Below, piece by piece: positions 61,898-64,000 of a stretch of 64,000 bases of DNA. Made by a program: the position numbers and the translations under genes. Source of the DNA: Mangrovihabitans endophyticus (lineage in GTDB: Bacteria; Actinomycetota; Actinomycetes; Mycobacteriales; Micromonosporaceae); contig NZ_BMMX01000001.1 in NCBI RefSeq assembly GCF_014646155.1, positions 155,100-219,099 of the forward strand. The letters run 5' to 3'. Below the pieces are notes generated by a model. The model saw only the letters and a list, made by a program, of their open reading frames with translations, had not been told where the DNA came from and ran no database searches. Position 1 is the stretch's first letter. The number at the start of each line of letters is the position of its first letter.

Positions 61898-62899
61898 GTG
61901 CGCAAGCACCCCGACGACAGCCGTGACGACGGCTACGACGACGGCTTCGACGACGGCCGGGCCCGGCAACGCCGTGGCCGCCGCCGGTTCGACGACGACG
62001 AACCGCATCACCTGACCCGCGGACGCGTTCCCGCGGCATCGTTCGAGGGGCCGCACCCGAGCGGTGCCGATGCCGCCTCGCCCGCCGGTCTCGACACGCC
62101 ACCGCCCGGCACCGAATGGTCCACATGGGAGGGGTCGCTGCACGGGCCGGACCCCCGTCCGGACTGGGTCCGCACCGAGGCCGGCGCGGTGGACACCGAA
62201 CTCGGCGTGGTGAAGACCGGCAAGGAAGCCGATGTCTTCCTGGTGCGCCGGCACCTGCCCGGCACCGGGGAGGTGAGCATGCTGGCCGCTAAGCGCTATC
62301 GCGACGGCGGGCACCGCATGTTCCACCGCGATGCCGGCTATCTGGAGGGGCGGCGGGTACGCCGATCCCGCGAGATGCGCGCGATGACCCGGCGTACCGC
62401 GTACGGCAAGGAGCTGATCGCGGGCCAATGGGCCGCGGCCGAGTTCGATGCCCTCGGCCGCCTGTGGCGGATCGGTGCGGAGACCGGTCTGGTCCGGGTG
62501 CCGTACCCGGTGCAGTTGCTCGGCACCGAGCTGATGCTGGAGTTCATCGGCGACTGGCAGACCGGGGTGGCCGCGCCCCGGCTCGCACAGGTGCGCACCG
62601 ATCCCGCCGGGTACGCCGACCTGTGGCGGCAGATGGTGGACGCGCTGTCGACGCTGGCCCGAGCCCAGGTGGCGCACGGCGACCTGTCGCCCTACAACAC
62701 CCTGGTGTGCGGCGGGCGGCTGGTGCTGATCGACCTGCCGCAGATCGTGGACGTGATCGCCAATCCGCGGGGCGCCGAGTTCCTCGACCGGGACGTGCGC
62801 ACCGTGGCGGCCTGGTTCGCGGCCCGCGGCGTGCCGCCGGAGACGATCGACGTCGACGGGCTGGCGGAACGGCTGCGCGCGGAGGCGGGCCTGCGATAG
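61898..62899 (+). CDS. RIO1-family serine kinase/ATPase
   Basis: 333 residues. N-terminal 60 residues are disordered and charged (DDGYDDGFDDG, RQRRGRRR). The kinase core shows KTGKEADVFLVRRHL (RIO nucleotide loop), the Lys in MLAAKRYRDGG, the catalytic loop VAHGDLSPYNTLV, and LVLIDLPQIVD, where RIO proteins bind metal. Archaeal and eukaryotic RIO proteins mature the small ribosomal subunit; bacterial functions are unclear. GTG at 61898 follows GAGGA by 9 bases. Confidence 0.87.
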   Translation: MRKHPDDSRDDGYDDGFDDGRARQRRGRRRFDDDEPHHLTRGRVPAASFEGPHPSGADAASPAGLDTPPPGTEWSTWEGSLHGPDPRPDWVRTEAGAVDTELGVVKTGKEADVFLVRRHLPGTGEVSMLAAKRYRDGGHRMFHRDAGYLEGRRVRRSREMRAMTRRTAYGKELIAGQWAAAEFDALGRLWRIGAETGLVRVPYPVQLLGTELMLEFIGDWQTGVAAPRLAQVRTDPAGYADLWRQMVDALSTLARAQVAHGDLSPYNTLVCGGRLVLIDLPQIVDVIANPRGAEFLDRDVRTVAAWFAARGVPPETIDVDGLAERLRAEAGLR

Positions 62900-62946
62900 A
62901 GGTGCCGAGGTGGTCCGCGGCGCAGGTGCGGGCGCGGACCACCGGG

Positions 62947-63192
62947 TCACTGCAGGTACCCCTCCACCTCGCTGGTGCTGTGCGCCCGCTCGCCGTCCGG
63001 GTCGTTGCCCACCTCGCGGGCCGCCCGGCGCCGGCGCAGCAGGTCCCAGCACTGGTCCAGGGCCTCCTCCAGTTCCCTGAGGCGTCCGCGCTCATCGTCG
63101 CTGGAGATCTCGCCGCGGCCGATCCGCTGGCGCAGCTTGTGTTCCTCGTCCACCAGGCCGTTGATCCGGCTCAGCACTGTCTCGTCGTCCAT
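62947..63192 (-). CDS. DUF2630 family protein
   Basis: 81 residues, almost entirely helical, starting MDDETVLSRINGLVDEEHKLR, with LRELEEALDQCWDLLRRRRAAR and ending EVEGYLQ. It matches the short actinobacterial family DUF2630. Function unknown; probably a coiled-coil dimer. Lies 98 bp downstream of aconitase on the same strand. Confidence 0.88.
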   Translation of the reverse strand: MDDETVLSRINGLVDEEHKLRQRIGRGEISSDDERGRLRELEEALDQCWDLLRRRRAAREVGNDPDGERAHSTSEVEGYLQ

Positions 63193-63290
63193 GATTGAGA
63201 GCCTATGCCCGGCGCGGCGGCAACCCGGCCGGTACGCACGCCGCCCCGCCGCCCGGGGCGGGCGACGGGGCGGGACGGGCCGGTGCCGGA

Positions 63291-64000
63291 TCAGCCGGCC
63301 AGCATCTTGCGCAGCACGTACTGCAGGATGCCGCCGTGCCGGTAGTAGTCGGCCTCGCCCGGGGTGTCGATGCGCAGGTCGGCGTCGAACTCGACGCCGG
63401 TGTCGGTGCGCACCGTGACGGTCGCCGGGATGTCACCGTCGTTGAGCCCGGTGACGCCGGTGATGCTGAACGTCTCGCCGCCGGTCAGACCCAGCGACTC
63501 CGCGCTGGCCTTCGCCGGGAACTGCAACGGCAGCACGCCCATGCCGATCAGGTTCGAGCGGTGGATCCGCTCGTACGACTCGGCGAGCACCGCCCGCACG
63601 CCGAGGAGCATGGTGCCCTTGGCCGCCCAGTCGCGCGACGATCCGGAGCCGTATTCCTTGCCGGCCAGGATCACCAGCGGCACGCCCGCCTCCTGGTACG
63701 CCATCGAGGCGTCGTAGATGCTCGCCTGCTCGCCGGTCAGATGGTTGACCGTGTAGCCGCCCTCGACGCCCGGCACCAACTGGTTGCGCAGCCGGATGTT
63801 GGCGAACGTGCCGCGGATCATCACCTCGTGGTTGCCGCGCCGCGACCCGTACGAGTTGAACTCGTGCCGGGCCACGCCGTGCCCGGCCAGGTATTGCCCG
63901 GCGGGGGAGTCCGGCTTGATCGCGCCGGCCGGTGAGATGTGGTCGGTGGTGACCGAGTCGCCCAGCTTGGCCAGCACCCGCGCGCCGGAGATGTCCCGCA
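63291..64000 (-). CDS. acnA: aconitate hydratase A, C-terminal part (rest outside window)
   Basis: The visible about 236 residues are the C-terminal swivel domain of aconitase, which interconverts citrate and isocitrate. Seen: [51 protein letters not shown] with its substrate-binding Ser/Arg, and [20 protein letters not shown]. The Fe-S cysteines lie upstream, past base 64000. AcnR, encoded further along the same strand, probably represses it, and the SUF operon in this window can supply its cluster. Confidence 0.97.
   Translation of the reverse strand, partial: RDISGARVLAKLGDSVTTDHISPAGAIKPDSPAGQYLAGHGVARHEFNSYGSRRGNHEVMIRGTFANIRLRNQLVPGVEGGYTVNHLTGEQASIYDASMAYQEAGVPLVILAGKEYGSGSSRDWAAKGTMLLGVRAVLAESYERIHRSNLIGMGVLPLQFPAKASAESLGLTGGETFSITGVTGLNDGDIPATVTVRTDTGVEFDADLRIDTPGEADYYRHGGILQYVLRKMLAG

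Overview
The window is very GC-rich actinobacterial DNA. The evidence is RbpA, WhiA, acVLRF1, OpcA, mycothiol-type enzymes, an AcnR-type aconitase repressor, many GTG starts and several apparently leaderless genes. Gene content and order look most like Micromonosporaceae (Actinoplanes/Micromonospora-like), but the genus is inference. It reads as core chromosome: I see no rRNA, tRNA, insertion sequence, prophage or CRISPR array.

Layout. 1-6.4 kb: 3' part of uvrB, a yybP-ykoY (Mn2+) riboswitch ahead of a TerC exporter, typA, a lytic-transglycosylase lipoprotein and a divergent L11-like ribosomal protein. 6.4-13.8 kb: accessory genes, namely a ClpP-fold protein without its catalytic triad, a GntR/NCS1 permease/racemase group for hydantoin- or allantoin-like compounds, a Phd/PIN toxin-antitoxin pair, a frameshifted metallo-hydrolase, a DinB-like mycothiol enzyme and RsgA. 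13.9-22.1 kb: a polytopic membrane protein, uvrA, a Tat/lipoprotein Rieske protein and uvrC. With uvrB this gives all three excision-repair subunits in about 22 kb; UvrA and UvrC both carry unusual low-complexity sequence. 22.3-29.3 kb: rapZ-yvcK-whiA, gap-pgk-tpiA-secG and rbpA. 29.3-38 kb: a GNAT enzyme, then the leftward pentose-phosphate operon tkt-tal-zwf-opcA-pgl, and ctaB. 38-47.1 kb: two small leaderless genes, ctaA, and the full SUF operon sufR-B-D-Rieske-C-S-U-T with most genes overlapping by 4 bp. 47.1-57.8 kb: phosphatase, LysE-type exporter, acVLRF1, zinc metallopeptidase, an ABC-F ATPase behind a probable attenuator, a small HTH protein with an enoyl-CoA hydratase, an ABC exporter, a Mug-type DNA glycosylase and two SDRs. 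57.8-64 kb: a translationally coupled three-gene set (Cys-tail membrane protein, MNIO/DUF692 enzyme, partner), acnR, a HAD-fold protein, a RIO-type kinase, a DUF2630 protein and the 3' end of aconitase.

How they work together. gap-pgk-tpiA with tkt-tal-zwf-opcA-pgl supplies glycolysis and NADPH. The SUF operon builds Fe-S clusters for aconitase and the Rieske proteins, and SufR probably senses cluster status. ctaA and ctaB make heme A for the terminal oxidase. RapZ, YvcK and WhiA form the conserved actinobacterial trio linked to envelope and development.

The most interesting candidate for an undescribed system is at 57771-60036. It encodes a membrane protein ending in four cysteines spaced exactly six residues apart, followed by an MNIO oxidase and a partner protein. 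I infer that the enzyme modifies the cysteine tail, as MNIO enzymes do with RiPP precursors. Other strong leads are the attenuator before the ABC-F gene, the L11 paralogue lacking the thiopeptide-contact prolines, the dead ClpP, and the repeat insertions in UvrA and UvrC.
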